This document shows, in pieces, positions 56,189 through 63,205 of a stretch of DNA of 64,000 bases. This DNA is from Persephonella marina EX-H1 (GTDB lineage Bacteria > Aquificota > Aquificia > Aquificales > Hydrogenothermaceae). Numbering within the stretch: the stretch's first letter is position 1; each line of letters starts with the position of its first letter. The position numbers and the translations under genes are program-made. Under the pieces are notes generated by a model, which worked only from the letters and a program-made list of their open reading frames with translations, did not search any database and was not told where the DNA came from. The DNA is taken from the NCBI RefSeq assembly GCF_000021565.1, contig NC_012440.1:124001-188000 (forward strand). Direction: 5' to 3'.

Positions 56189-57273
56189 TGTTAAATAAGT
56201 ATCTGCTTCAAAAGCTTGAGAATATTGATGAAAAATTAAAGAAGCTTGAAGCAGCTTTATCTGACCCTGAAGTACTTAAAGACCAGAAAAAGTTGCAGCA
56301 GGTTGCAAAAGAGCATAAAGAGACTGAAAAACTGTCAAAACTCTACAAAGAGTACAAAAAGGTTCTCAAAGATATAGAGGAAACAAAATCTCTCCTTAAT
56401 AATCCAGATGAGGAGATGAGGCTTTTAGCTGAAGAAGAGCTCAAGAATCTGAATCAGAGGAAGGAAGAGTTAGAGAAAGAGATACAGATAGAGCTTCTTC
56501 CAAAAGATCCAAATGATGAGAAAAACGTTATCCTTGAGATAAGACAGGGTGCTGGTGGTGAAGAGGCTGCTTTATTTGCCGGTGAGCTTTTCAGAATGTA
56601 CCAGAGGTATGCTGAGAGAAAAGGATGGAAGGTTGAAGTTTTAAGTATGCACCCAACAGATAGAGGCGGAATAAAGGAAGTTATAGCTTTAATAAAAGGA
56701 CAGGGAGCCTATTCAAGACTTAAGTTTGAAAGCGGTGTCCACAGAGTTCAGAGGGTACCAGAAACTGAAAGCTCAGGAAGAATACATACATCAACAGCAA
56801 CAGTAGCTGTATTACCTGAAGCTGAAGAGGTTGATATTGAGATAAAACCTGAAGAGCTTAAGATAGAGACTATGAGAGCTTCAGGTGCTGGTGGACAGCA
56901 TGTTAACACGACTGACTCGGCTGTAAGAATAACACATATACCTACAGGTATTGTTGTGAGCTGTCAGGATGAGAGATCACAGCTCCAAAACAGAGCAAAA
57001 GCTATGCAGATTCTGAGGGCAAGACTGAAAGATTACTACGACAGGCTTGAAAGGGAAAAGATAGAAAAAGAAAGAAGAATGCAGGTTGGAACAGGAGACA
57101 GATCAGAGAAGATAAGAACTTACAACTTCCCTCAGAACAGGGTTACAGATCACAGAATCAATTACACATCACATAGACTTCACGACATACTTGACGGCGA
57201 TCTTGATGAGATAATAGATCAGCTTATAGCTAAGGAGCAGGAACAGAAGCTCCTTGCTATATCAGAGGAGTAA
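56188..57273 (+). CDS. prfA: peptide chain release factor 1
   Basis: Recognises UAA and UAG and releases the nascent peptide. The GGQ motif is in [20 protein letters not shown]; the [20 protein letters not shown] segment is typical of RF1, and domain 1 is a long coiled coil (1-100). Length 361 aa. The gene has no independent Shine-Dalgarno site and is coupled to rpmE. tRNA-Arg follows 7 bp after it. Confidence 0.97.
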   Translation: MLNKYLLQKLENIDEKLKKLEAALSDPEVLKDQKKLQQVAKEHKETEKLSKLYKEYKKVLKDIEETKSLLNNPDEEMRLLAEEELKNLNQRKEELEKEIQIELLPKDPNDEKNVILEIRQGAGGEEAALFAGELFRMYQRYAERKGWKVEVLSMHPTDRGGIKEVIALIKGQGAYSRLKFESGVHRVQRVPETESSGRIHTSTATVAVLPEAEEVDIEIKPEELKIETMRASGAGGQHVNTTDSAVRITHIPTGIVVSCQDERSQLQNRAKAMQILRARLKDYYDRLEREKIEKERRMQVGTGDRSEKIRTYNFPQNRVTDHRINYTSHRLHDILDGDLDEIIDQLIAKEQEQKLLAISEE

Positions 57274-57279
57274 AATCAA

Positions 57280-57353
57280 GCGCCCGTAGCTCAACTGGAT
57301 AGAGCACGTGACTACGGATCACGAGGTTGGGGGTTCGAGTCCCTCCGGGCGCA
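57280..57353 (+). tRNA. tRNA-Arg(ACG)
   Basis: All four stems form: acceptor GCGCCCG with CGGGCGC, D stem GCTC/GAGC, anticodon stem CGTGA/TCACG with loop CTACGGA, and T stem GGGGG/CCCTC (one G-U) with loop TTCGAGT. The anticodon is ACG (57314-57316), whose A34 would be changed to inosine by TadA (7885-8349). CCA is not encoded. An AT-rich, gene-poor segment begins at its 3' end. Confidence 0.97.
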
Positions 57354-57494
57354 TTAGGTAAAAATCCTATTTAATTCAGAATTTTCAATATTTGTATCAA
57401 AATTTTCTAATTGTAAGTGTCTGGAATTATCTATAATTTTTTGAAATTTTTGCACCCAATTTTGCACCCAGTTTTTATACAGGAAGAACAATAC
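57354..57494 (-). pseudogene. 46-codon open tail abutting tRNA-Arg, possible integrase remnant
   Basis: On the minus strand an uninterrupted 47-codon frame has its stop (57354-57356) directly next to the tRNA-Arg 3' end, with an in-frame stop upstream at 57495-57497. It has no start codon of its own in a good context. The tail has the tandem motif KNWVQNWVQKFQ and then a polar segment. Short W-rich repeats of this kind are seen at the C-termini of some phage-type tyrosine recombinases, and tRNA 3' ends are their usual targets, so a decayed integrase is possible. No catalytic motif survives. Confidence 0.35.
57448..57470. repeat. short tandem repeat TTTTGCACCCA
   Basis: Two identical 11-mers at 57448-57458 and 57460-57470, period 12. 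On the minus strand they encode the WVQ doublet of the adjacent frame. Confidence 0.8.
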
Positions 57495-57666
57495 TTAAGA
57501 TATAAAATTTGACATAGAAAAATTCAATTTTTAAGTTTAAAGCTATAGCGTTCAATCTTTTGTATAGGAAAATGAAAAAGATGATTTTATTGTTTGTTGG
57601 AGATCTTTTACTTTAGTTATTTAAGAGTTGTGAAAATGAAAAGGTTACTGGTGGAGAAGTGTAAAA
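57495..57666. other. intergenic AT-rich segment
   Basis: No RNA gene or coding frame could be supported in these 172 bases. The sequence is very AT-rich with scattered stops in all frames; it may carry a promoter for the small membrane genes at 57667 onward, but no clear -35/-10 pair was seen. Confidence 0.6.
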
Positions 57667-57867
57667 GTGAATATAAAGAAAGCGGTTGAAGAAACGGGAA
57701 AACACTTCTTAAATGTAGCAGTAGCATTAATTATATTTGCTATCTTACAGCCGATTATAAAAGGAGAGTTCAATCTGAAAACAGGTATAATTTTTGTAAC
57801 TGCATATATTGTTATATTGTTAATTGGTAACTTGCTTATAGCATTTGGAGGAAAAGATGATGGATAA
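57667..57867 (+). CDS. small hypothetical membrane protein
   Basis: Not recognised. GTG start, with GGAG ten bases upstream (57653-57656); 66 residues. A short amphipathic N-terminus (KKAVEETGKH) is followed by two membrane helices (about 15-31 and 38-59) with a lysine turn between and a GGKDDG tail. The size and hairpin layout resemble holins or small stress membrane proteins, but nothing specific identifies it. Its last codons overlap the next small gene. Confidence 0.55.
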   Translation: MNIKKAVEETGKHFLNVAVALIIFAILQPIIKGEFNLKTGIIFVTAYIVILLIGNLLIAFGGKDDG

Positions 57868-57973
57868 AGAGATTCTTTATTACATAATAATATTTTCAGG
57901 TATTATTTTAGGTGGATTAATTAGTGTAGGTGTTTTAATGATCTTTAATAAAATATTAGGAACCAATAAATGA
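57857..57973 (+). CDS. 38-residue single-helix membrane protein
   Basis: Not recognised. ATG ATG start (57857 or 57860) with GGAGG a few bases upstream, embedded in the final codons of the preceding gene (11-bp overlap, different frame), so the two are probably translated as a pair. Nearly the whole protein is one hydrophobic helix containing GIILGGLISVGV, a glycine-spaced face suited to helix packing, and it ends in NKILGTNK. No cytochrome or toxin family signature was recognised. Confidence 0.5.
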   Translation: MMDKEILYYIIIFSGIILGGLISVGVLMIFNKILGTNK

Positions 57974-58158
57974 GTGTTAGCAATTTAAACACAAAGTCTG
58001 GCAATGTTTTATGTTGCAATCCTAACTTAATTTATAACTCTATGTGGAAGATAACTTTCAAACATTTCAAATGCTGGTCTAAACCCTCACAAATATCATA
58101 AATTCTTAAGTTTTTAATTCGGATAATAATTTAGAATAGCAGTTGAAAGGAGAAAATT

Positions 58159-58374
58159 ATGAGATTAATTTTATCGATTGTTTTTACTCTATTTTTTACT
58201 GAAATAAAGGCTGAAGAAGATAAAAATAAAAACTGTGTAGAAATAGAAGTCTGTGCCTGTAAGGATAAAAAATGAATGATCTTTCCAACAACCTGTTTTC
58301 CCGAAGGCTGGAAATATAAGGATTATGAAAAATGTGAAGATAAAGAAAGTAAAGTTAAAATACCAATGCATTAG
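58159..58374 (+). pseudogene. small secreted cysteine protein interrupted by an in-frame TGA
   Basis: ATG at 58159 after AAAGGAG starts a 38-codon ORF with a signal peptide (about 18 residues, cut near IKA). The acidic mature part holds NCVEIEVCAC and ends at TGA 58273-58275. The same frame continues directly, with ATG right after the TGA, for 32 more codons (TTCFPEGWKY, DYEKCEDKES) to TAG 58372-58374. Both parts look like one secreted, cysteine-containing protein with a nonsense codon. A TTTCCA/TGGAAA hairpin follows the TGA. Options are a pseudogene, two coupled ORFs, or recoding. Confidence 0.5.
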
Positions 58375-58386
58375 GTTAATTGGTTT

Positions 58387-58671
58387 TCAGAGTAATCTGT
58401 TTACTACAGTAGTGTGAAATATAAGGGTTAAAAGTATTAAAACGTTGTATATGAGATAGAAAAATTTTTTATCTTTTAAACTGAACTTTCTATGAATTAC
58501 ATAGGCTGTAAAAATTATTGGGAGAATATTTATCAAAAATAAACACAACCTGAATGATAAGTAACCTAAAAAAGATTGTGAAGTTAAAAGAGCTGAGGAT
58601 AGATAAAGTATTGGTATAACAGCTGTTAAAATTACCAAGTTTTTTAAAGATGGTTTTACAATGTATCTCAT
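58387..58671 (-). CDS. small hypothetical membrane protein
   Basis: Not recognised. 94 residues with three hydrophobic segments (about 11-28, 35-57 and 70-88) separated by short basic loops such as HRKFSLKDKK. ATG start with a poor ribosome site (AAAGATTAAA). It is convergent with the interrupted secreted ORF, 12 bp apart, and lies upstream of nothing on its strand. AT-rich codon use matches the surrounding segment rather than the housekeeping genes. Confidence 0.5.
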   Translation of the reverse strand: MRYIVKPSLKNLVILTAVIPILYLSSALLTSQSFLGYLSFRLCLFLINILPIIFTAYVIHRKFSLKDKKFFYLIYNVLILLTLIFHTTVVNRLL

Positions 58672-58702
58672 TTTTAATCTTTATAAATTTTTTTAGCATA
58701 TC

Positions 58703-58733
58703 TTAGCATTGTTATATCTTAAACTGGTATAAT
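58703..58733 (+). promoter_or_regulatory. probable promoter of tRNA-Ala
   Basis: A perfect TATAAT (58728-58733) lies 11 bases before the mature tRNA 5' end, with TTAGCA (58703-58708) 19 bases upstream as a weak -35 box. Confidence 0.5.
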
Positions 58734-58744
58734 ATATATTATAT

Positions 58745-58817
58745 GGGGTCGTAGCTCAGCTGGGAGAGCGTTGCCTCGGCATGGCAAAGGTCGCGGGTTC
58801 GAATCCCGCCGACTCCA
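58745..58817 (+). tRNA. tRNA-Ala(GGC)
   Basis: Cloverleaf with acceptor GGGGTCG/CGACTCC including the G3-U70 alanine identity pair, D stem GCTC/GAGC, anticodon stem TTGCC/GGCAA with loop TCGGCAT (anticodon GGC), and T stem GCGGG/CCCGC with loop TTCGAAT. CCA is not encoded. Confidence 0.97.
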
Positions 58818-58922
58818 TCTCTTAATTCAGCTGTCACAGCTTTCAAAAGTATCTATCACTTGGATAATCTCCTCGGAAAAAGATAAAATAGAATTAACAA
58901 AAATAATACAGGAGTGTAATAG

Positions 58923-60614
58923 ATGAGAGCATCCCAGTACTTTATACCCACTTTGAAGGAAGCACCTGCAGAAGCAGAGGTTCCAAGTCATATCTATCTT
59001 ATAAGAGCAGGCTTTATCAGACAGCTTGCAGCTGGACTTTATGAATATCTCCCACTTGGATTCAGGGTTTTAAAAAAGATAGAAGGAATAATCAGAAAAT
59101 ATATGGATGATGCAGGAGCTTTAGAGGTTTTACTCCCAATTCTCGCCCCTGCAGAGCTCTGGCAGGAAACGGGAAGATGGGATGTTTATGGAAAAGAGCT
59201 TTTCAGGGTTGAGGACAGAAAGGGAAGATTTTTTGCCCTTGGACCTACACATGAGGAAACAATAACAGATCTTGTCAGAAAAAATATAAGATCTTACAAA
59301 GATCTTCCAAAGAACTTCTACCAGATACAGACAAAGTTCAGGGATGAGGCAAGACCGAGATACGGTCTTATAAGGGGAAGGGAGTTTATTATGAAAGATG
59401 CTTACTCATTTGATATATCTGAGGAGATGGCTGTAAAATCTTACGAGATTATGAAAGAGGCTTACAAAAAGATATTTGATGAGCTTGGTCTTGATTACCT
59501 TATGGTTGAGGCAGATGTTGGAGCTATAGGTGGAAAGTACTCCCATGAGTTTGTTGTAAAAGTTCCAAATGGAGAGGCTCATATTGTTTTCTGTGATAAC
59601 TGTGGTTATGCTGCAAATGTTGAGGCTGCAAAGTATGAGTTTGAGCTTGACAAACTACCACCAGAAGATGAAAAACCCTTAGAGAAGGTTCATACTCCGG
59701 GAGTTTCGTCTGTTGAGGATGTATCAAGATTTTTAGACATTAATCAGAAGAAGATAGTAAAAACACTTGTTTACATACTTGATGATGGCACAGCTGTTGC
59801 TGTTTTAATAAGGGGGGACAGAGAGCTAAATGAGACAAAGCTTATAAATTACTTTAAAGCCCTTGACTGCCACCTTGCTTCATCTGAGGAACTTAAAGAT
59901 TTAGGTATAGTTGAGGGTTTTGTTGGACCTATGGGCCTTGATATACCAGTTTATGCTGATATCTCTGTCAAAGATCTCCATAACTTTGTTGTAGGAGCAA
60001 ACGAAGAGGATTACCACTACATAAATGTAAACATACCGAGGGATTTTAAACCTGTTGATTTTGTTGATTTTTCAACAGCAAGGGAAGGGGATCCTTGTCC
60101 TGTCTGTAAAAAACCTTTAAACGAGACCACAGGTCTTGAAGTTGGTCATATCTTCCTTCTTGGAACAAAGTATTCTGAAGCGTTAAAGGCTTACTTTGTT
60201 GATAAGGACGGAAGAGAAAAACCTATAGTGATGGGATGTTATGGAATAGGTGTAAGCAGACTTATGGCGGCAGCTGTTGAACAGAGCCATGACGAAAACG
60301 GGATAATCTGGCCTGAGAACATAGCACCATTCAAGCTTCACATACTTGCACTTAATATAAAAGATGATCAGATTAAAACTGTAGCTGAGGATATATACAC
60401 CAAGGCAAAAGAAAAAGGAATAGAGGTTCTTTTTGACGACAGGGATATCTCTCCAGGAGCTAAATTTAAGGATGCTGATCTTATAGGAATACCTTACAGA
60501 ATAGTTGTTGGTAGAGGTGTAAAAAATGGTAAAGTTGAGATCCAGACAAGGAAGGATGGAAAGAAAGAAGAGATAGATATTAATGAGATAGATAATTTTT
60601 TAGACAGGTTATAA
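58923..60614 (+). CDS. proS: prolyl-tRNA synthetase
   Basis: Class II bacterial-type enzyme of 563 aa with the editing (INS) domain. The N-terminus has SHIYLIRAGFIRQLAAGLYE and motif 2 FRDEARPRYGLIRGREFIMK. The insertion domain (about 225-390) has DINQKKIVKTLVYI and VEGFVGPMGL. Motif 3 contains GCYGIGVSRLMAAAVEQSHD, and a C-terminal anticodon-binding domain follows. AGGAG precedes the ATG. Confidence 0.97.
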   Translation: MRASQYFIPTLKEAPAEAEVPSHIYLIRAGFIRQLAAGLYEYLPLGFRVLKKIEGIIRKYMDDAGALEVLLPILAPAELWQETGRWDVYGKELFRVEDRKGRFFALGPTHEETITDLVRKNIRSYKDLPKNFYQIQTKFRDEARPRYGLIRGREFIMKDAYSFDISEEMAVKSYEIMKEAYKKIFDELGLDYLMVEADVGAIGGKYSHEFVVKVPNGEAHIVFCDNCGYAANVEAAKYEFELDKLPPEDEKPLEKVHTPGVSSVEDVSRFLDINQKKIVKTLVYILDDGTAVAVLIRGDRELNETKLINYFKALDCHLASSEELKDLGIVEGFVGPMGLDIPVYADISVKDLHNFVVGANEEDYHYINVNIPRDFKPVDFVDFSTAREGDPCPVCKKPLNETTGLEVGHIFLLGTKYSEALKAYFVDKDGREKPIVMGCYGIGVSRLMAAAVEQSHDENGIIWPENIAPFKLHILALNIKDDQIKTVAEDIYTKAKEKGIEVLFDDRDISPGAKFKDADLIGIPYRIVVGRGVKNGKVEIQTRKDGKKEEIDINEIDNFLDRL

Positions 60615-60615
60615 G

Positions 60616-61473
60616 ATGAGCTATGAAGATTTTATATACAATCTTACAAAAACAATACTCCAGGATTTTGATATAAAAACTCTTTTTATAAATGTTACAG
60701 ATCAGATAAGGAAGTTCATAGGTGCTGAGAGATCCTCACTATTCTTTTATGACAGGGAGAAAAACCTTCTCAGATCTGTTGTTATATCTGTAGATCAGAA
60801 TGTTGATAAGATAGAGATACCTGTAGATAAAGAGAGTATAGCAGGATACACAGCTTTAGAGAAAAGGATACTGAACATAAAAGATATACACGACAAAAAA
60901 GAGCTTTCATCCATTGACCCAGATCTTAAGTACCATAATCCATGGCTTAGTATCAAAGGAGTTGAAACAAGATCAATGCTTTCTGTACCTGTGATAAAAG
61001 ATGGTGAAGTTTTAGGCGTATTTCAGGCTATAAATAAGGATCCGTACTTTACAGAAAAGGATGAGGAGATATTAGGAAAGATAACACCTCTTATCGCTAT
61101 AGCCCTTGATAACGTTATTAAATACTCAAAGATGAGAATTGCCCAGAATATAGAAAAGGTTATACTTGAAAATATATCTGAGGCTGTTGTTCTCTTAGAT
61201 AATGAGAACAGAATAATAACCTTTAATTCACAGTTTGGTGAGATGACAGGTTACAGATTTTCCCGGAATGAGGCGAAAAATAAAAAGATTGAAGAGATAC
61301 TCCCGATAATAAAAGCACATCTTGATAAGATAGATTTTGTGAGAAAGTATATGATACCTGAAGAGATAACACTTGATCTTATAAGGATAAGGATGGTGCC
61401 TATAATATGGGAATGTGTACTTGAGGGAAGATTTGAGTATGTAGGATTAATATTTCATTTTCCACGTGGTTAG
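60616..61473 (+). CDS. GAF-PAS signalling protein without output domain
   Basis: 285-residue cytoplasmic sensor. A GAF domain (about 15-170; VTDQIRKFIGAERSSLFFYD, VKDGEVLGVFQAIN-like ending) is followed by a PAS domain (about 178-285; LENISEAVVLLDNENRIITF, EMTGYRFSRNEA). No kinase, GGDEF, EAL or DNA-binding part is present. It lies one base after proS and two bases before the PilB/GspE ATPase gene. A role in adjusting pilus or secretion function is inferred from position only. Confidence 0.85.
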   Translation: MSYEDFIYNLTKTILQDFDIKTLFINVTDQIRKFIGAERSSLFFYDREKNLLRSVVISVDQNVDKIEIPVDKESIAGYTALEKRILNIKDIHDKKELSSIDPDLKYHNPWLSIKGVETRSMLSVPVIKDGEVLGVFQAINKDPYFTEKDEEILGKITPLIAIALDNVIKYSKMRIAQNIEKVILENISEAVVLLDNENRIITFNSQFGEMTGYRFSRNEAKNKKIEEILPIIKAHLDKIDFVRKYMIPEEITLDLIRIRMVPIIWECVLEGRFEYVGLIFHFPRG

Positions 61474-61475
61474 AT

Positions 61476-63203
61476 ATGAGTATAACAATTAAAAGAAAGA
61501 TTCCTGATAAGAGTTTTATTGATCTTATAGTAGAGAGGCTTGGTCTTCAGCTTGAAGACATCAAGAAATATCAGAGTATCGCAAAAAAGGAAAACAAAAA
61601 TCTCCTTCAGGTTCTTATTGAACACGGTTACTCAGAGGAAGATATAGCAAAGATAAAGGCTGAGTATTTTGGTTACAAGTATGACAGGCTTACAAACTAT
61701 GTTCCACCCGAAGAGATAACGGAGATATTCAGCAAAAAATTTCTTATGGAAAGGTATGTTCTTCCTCTTAAGTTTGATCAGAATGTTCTTATTCTTGCGA
61801 TGGTAGAGCCTACAGATGTTATAACAATCAATGAGGTTATAGAGATACTCAAACAGCACGGCTATGATATAAAGGAAGTGAACATAATAATAACAACTAA
61901 AAAGCAGATCCTTGAAAAGATAGAACTCTTATATGAGGAAAAGAGGAAGTTAGAAGAGATACTGAAGATATTACAGGTTGAAGAGAAGGAAGAGTTTAAG
62001 TTTGAGCATGAAGAGGATATAACAGAGAAAAGCTCTCCTATAATCATGCTCGCCCACAGAATAATTGAGGATGCATACAAGAAAAACGCATCTGATATAC
62101 ATATACAGCCTACAGAGGCAAATACAAGGATAAGAATGAGAATAGATGGAGATCTTGTTGATTATCTGAATCTGCCGAAGTTTGCCCACGAGCCATTAAT
62201 AACAAGATACAAGATTATGGCTAATATGAAGATTGATGAGAAAAGGGTTCCACAGGATGCGAGGATAAATTTCGCAAGATTTAATCCGGCTATTGATATT
62301 GACCTTAGGGTTTCAACAGTTCCAACAGTTTATGGTGAGGATCTTGTTATGAGACTTTTAGATAAAAGCAGTGTTATACTTGACCTTGATAAACTTGGCT
62401 TTTCAGAGAACCATCTGAAGCTTTACAGGGAAACAATCAGGAAACCTTACGGGATAATACTCCATGTTGGACCAACAGGTTCAGGTAAAACAACAACACT
62501 TTACTCAGCATTAAAGGAGATAGACACACCTGAGAAAAAGATAATAACAGTTGAAGATCCTGTTGAGTACACACTTGGTGGATCAATCGTCCAGACTAAC
62601 ATAAATCCTGCCGCAGGTTACACATTTGCAAAGGCTATTAAATCATTTTTAAGACACGATCCTGATGTTATGCTTGTTGGTGAGATAAGGGATATTGAGA
62701 CTGCAAAGATAGCTGTTGAGGCATCACTTACAGGACATCTTGTTTTCTCAACACTCCATACAAATGATGCTGTAAGCACAATAACAAGACTTGAGGAGAT
62801 GGGAATAGAGAGTTATCTTCTTGCAGATTCACTGCTTTTAATCTGTGCCCAGAGACTTGTAAAAAAGATATGTAACAGCTGTAAAACAGCCTACATACCA
62901 TCTAAAAAAGAAGAGATAGTTATAAAAAATGCAGGTTTTGAGATAAATGATGATTTAAGGCTTTATAAGGGAAGTGGATGTAAGGTGTGCAACTTCACAG
63001 GATACAAAGGAAGAACAGGTATCCACGAGCTTTTAAAGGTAGACTCAGATATTAAGAATATGCTGATAGAGAGAGAATCAACAGAGAAGATAAAAGCTGT
63101 TGCCCTTGAAAAAGGGATGAAAACCCTCCGACAGGATGCGGTAGAAAAAGCCTTAAGGGGAATAACAACAATTGATGAGGTTATAAGAGTTACCTTAGAG
63201 TAG
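61476..63203 (+). CDS. type IV pilus/type II secretion assembly ATPase (PilB/GspE)
   Basis: Hexameric secretion ATPase of 575 aa. It has an N-terminal MshEN-like domain (1-150; LEDIKKYQSIA, KAEYFGYKY) and a core ATPase with Walker A in GPTGSGKTTT (332-341). VEDPVEYTLGGSIVQTNI is the Asp box, VMLVGEIRDIETAKIAVEA the Walker B and STLHTNDA the His box. A tetracysteine zinc site follows (CNSC then CKVC). PilB and GspE cannot be separated by sequence alone; no pilin or PilC gene is adjacent. The sensor gene upstream is only two bases away. Confidence 0.93.
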   Translation: MSITIKRKIPDKSFIDLIVERLGLQLEDIKKYQSIAKKENKNLLQVLIEHGYSEEDIAKIKAEYFGYKYDRLTNYVPPEEITEIFSKKFLMERYVLPLKFDQNVLILAMVEPTDVITINEVIEILKQHGYDIKEVNIIITTKKQILEKIELLYEEKRKLEEILKILQVEEKEEFKFEHEEDITEKSSPIIMLAHRIIEDAYKKNASDIHIQPTEANTRIRMRIDGDLVDYLNLPKFAHEPLITRYKIMANMKIDEKRVPQDARINFARFNPAIDIDLRVSTVPTVYGEDLVMRLLDKSSVILDLDKLGFSENHLKLYRETIRKPYGIILHVGPTGSGKTTTLYSALKEIDTPEKKIITVEDPVEYTLGGSIVQTNINPAAGYTFAKAIKSFLRHDPDVMLVGEIRDIETAKIAVEASLTGHLVFSTLHTNDAVSTITRLEEMGIESYLLADSLLLICAQRLVKKICNSCKTAYIPSKKEEIVIKNAGFEINDDLRLYKGSGCKVCNFTGYKGRTGIHELLKVDSDIKNMLIERESTEKIKAVALEKGMKTLRQDAVEKALRGITTIDEVIRVTLE

Positions 63204-63205
63204 GT

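Noticed and set aside
57448-57470. Start of a CRISPR-like or satellite array
   Set aside because: Only two 11-bp copies with a one-base gap exist, far too short for a CRISPR repeat-spacer pattern.
58827-58845. Terminator after tRNA-Ala (AGCTG/CAGCT palindrome followed by TTTC)
   Set aside because: The loop is only three bases, the stem five pairs and the T tract too short to support a call.
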